Shown piece by piece: positions 7,415-7,765 of a stretch of 7,765 nucleotides of DNA. The stretch comes from an uncultured candidate division Zixibacteria bacterium (GTDB lineage: Bacteria; Zixibacteria; MSB-5A5; GN15; PGXB01): the NCBI GenBank assembly GCA_937925655.1, contig CALAMC010000072.1, positions 1 through 7,765 on the forward strand, read 5' to 3'. How positions within the stretch are numbered: the first letter of the stretch is position 1; the number at the start of each line of letters is the position of its first letter. The notes under the pieces were generated by a model that saw only the letters and a list, made by a program, of their open reading frames with translations, had not been told where the DNA came from and searched no databases. Position numbers and translations under genes: made by a program.

Positions 7415-7419
7415 TTCAG

Positions 7420-7425
7420 CTCCTC
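7420..7425 (-). promoter_or_regulatory. Shine-Dalgarno GAGGAG for the large modular gene
   Basis: GAGGAG lies five bases before the ATG at 7414 and overlaps the TGA stop (7426-7424) of the 36-residue gene. It fixes the start of the large protein at the MKKIII signal peptide and suggests translational coupling to the small gene. Confidence 0.75.
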
Positions 7426-7534
7426 ATATCACTTTCCATGCATGGCAGGCCATACCCCAGACGATTATCAGGAATACCGCCGCCGCCAGAAACCAGCCCC
7501 AGATTTTAAGACCCGCCTTGTCATCTTTCTTCAT
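7424..7534 (-). CDS. 36-residue single-pass membrane protein
   Basis: This short ATG frame encodes MKKDDKAGLK followed by a hydrophobic stretch (IWGWFLAAAVFLIIVWGMA) and a short CHAWKVI tail. The charged N-terminus points to a cytoplasmic N-end with one membrane crossing; two Lys residues flank each side. An AGGTAG(AG) Shine-Dalgarno-like stretch lies about 7-10 bases upstream and touches the stop of the preceding gene. Its own stop codon sits inside the ribosome binding site of the large downstream gene, so the two are likely translated together. The size and place beside another small membrane protein suggest a lysis accessory (holin or antiholin type), but the family is not recognised and it could be any membrane peptide. 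Its reality rests on spacing, a ribosome site and the clean helix. Confidence 0.6.
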   Translation of the reverse strand: MKKDDKAGLKIWGWFLAAAVFLIIVWGMACHAWKVI

Positions 7535-7550
7535 TGCGCTATCTCTACCT

Positions 7551-7765
7551 TTAAAAAAATATCTTTATAACAAATCCAATGATAGTCGATACACCAACAG
7601 CCACGCCCAATATATAGGCGTGCTTGACTTCAAGTTTGCGTATCCGGCCATTTTGTTTTTCTAATTGCGCCAAAACTCCAGCGTCGCCACAAATAGCCTC
7701 GTGCATATTATTAACTTTCTCAATCATTTGACCCATCTTAATCGGGTCAAGCCCAATGGCGCAAG
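7551..7765 (-). CDS. small coiled-coil plus membrane-helix protein, phage holin/XhlA-like (5' end outside window)
   Basis: The reading frame is open through the right edge. The first in-window ATG (7736) would give 61 residues, but the ten bases before it hold no ribosome binding site and codons for AIGLDPIK precede it in frame, so the true start probably lies outside. The visible part has a polar, heptad-like segment (IEKVNNMHEAI, then LAQLEKQNGRIRKLEVKH), followed by one hydrophobic helix starting at YILGVAVGVSTIIGF and ending in KIFF, with the stop directly after. This layout of a short coiled coil and a C-terminal membrane anchor is common among small phage proteins next to holins and endolysins (XhlA-like). 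It heads the run and is 16 bases from the next small membrane gene. A lysis or membrane-accessory role is an inference; no catalytic motif is present. Confidence 0.6.
   Translation of the reverse strand, partial: CAIGLDPIKMGQMIEKVNNMHEAICGDAGVLAQLEKQNGRIRKLEVKHAYILGVAVGVSTIIGFVIKIFF

Noticed and set aside
1..7765. tRNA, rRNA, CRISPR arrays, insertion-sequence ends, promoters or hairpin terminators
   Set aside because: No cloverleaf, regular direct repeats, terminal inverted repeats or stem-loop plus T-run were found; almost every base is coding.

Overview
The whole window is one tightly packed, minus-strand gene run, read from right to left, with no RNA genes, CRISPR, insertion sequence or terminator that I can see. 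It holds seven genes: a small coiled-coil/membrane protein open at the right edge (7551-7765), a 36-residue one-helix membrane protein (7424-7534), a very large modular exported protein (4019-7414), a 259-residue exported DNRLRE-type protein (3255-4034), a 216-residue exported beta-sandwich protein (2608-3258), a 618-residue exported beta-helix protein (755-2611), and the first 252 residues of another exported fibre-like protein cut by the left edge (1-758). The last four junctions overlap: 16, 4, 4 and 4 bases.

The content suggests the receptor-binding/fibre and possible lysis part of an uncultured tailed phage or prophage. The evidence is the fibre-style low-complexity segments in the large protein and in the left-edge protein, glycan-interacting folds (five-bladed propeller, parallel beta-helix, DNRLRE modules), and two tiny membrane proteins at the head of the run. 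No hallmark phage gene (terminase, portal, capsid, tail tube, endolysin) lies in the window, so phage origin is an inference. The strong AGAGGA/GAGGAG ribosome binding sites and a TTG start indicate a bacterial host. The host phylum cannot be named; the Sec-type signal peptides and many cysteines only say that the products are built to cross a membrane.

The unusual point is that all five large proteins begin with a classical signal peptide and the two small ones each carry a membrane helix, so all seven products are predicted to enter or cross the membrane. Ordinary phage fibres assemble in the cytoplasm. The set therefore looks like an exported, translationally coupled cassette of glycan-binding or glycan-cutting proteins, perhaps displayed on the host surface or assembled outside the inner membrane. 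Two neighbours share a C-terminal Pro/Glu linker followed by a YL(L)RG tail, and the large protein and its downstream neighbour share a duplicated DNRLRE-type module.
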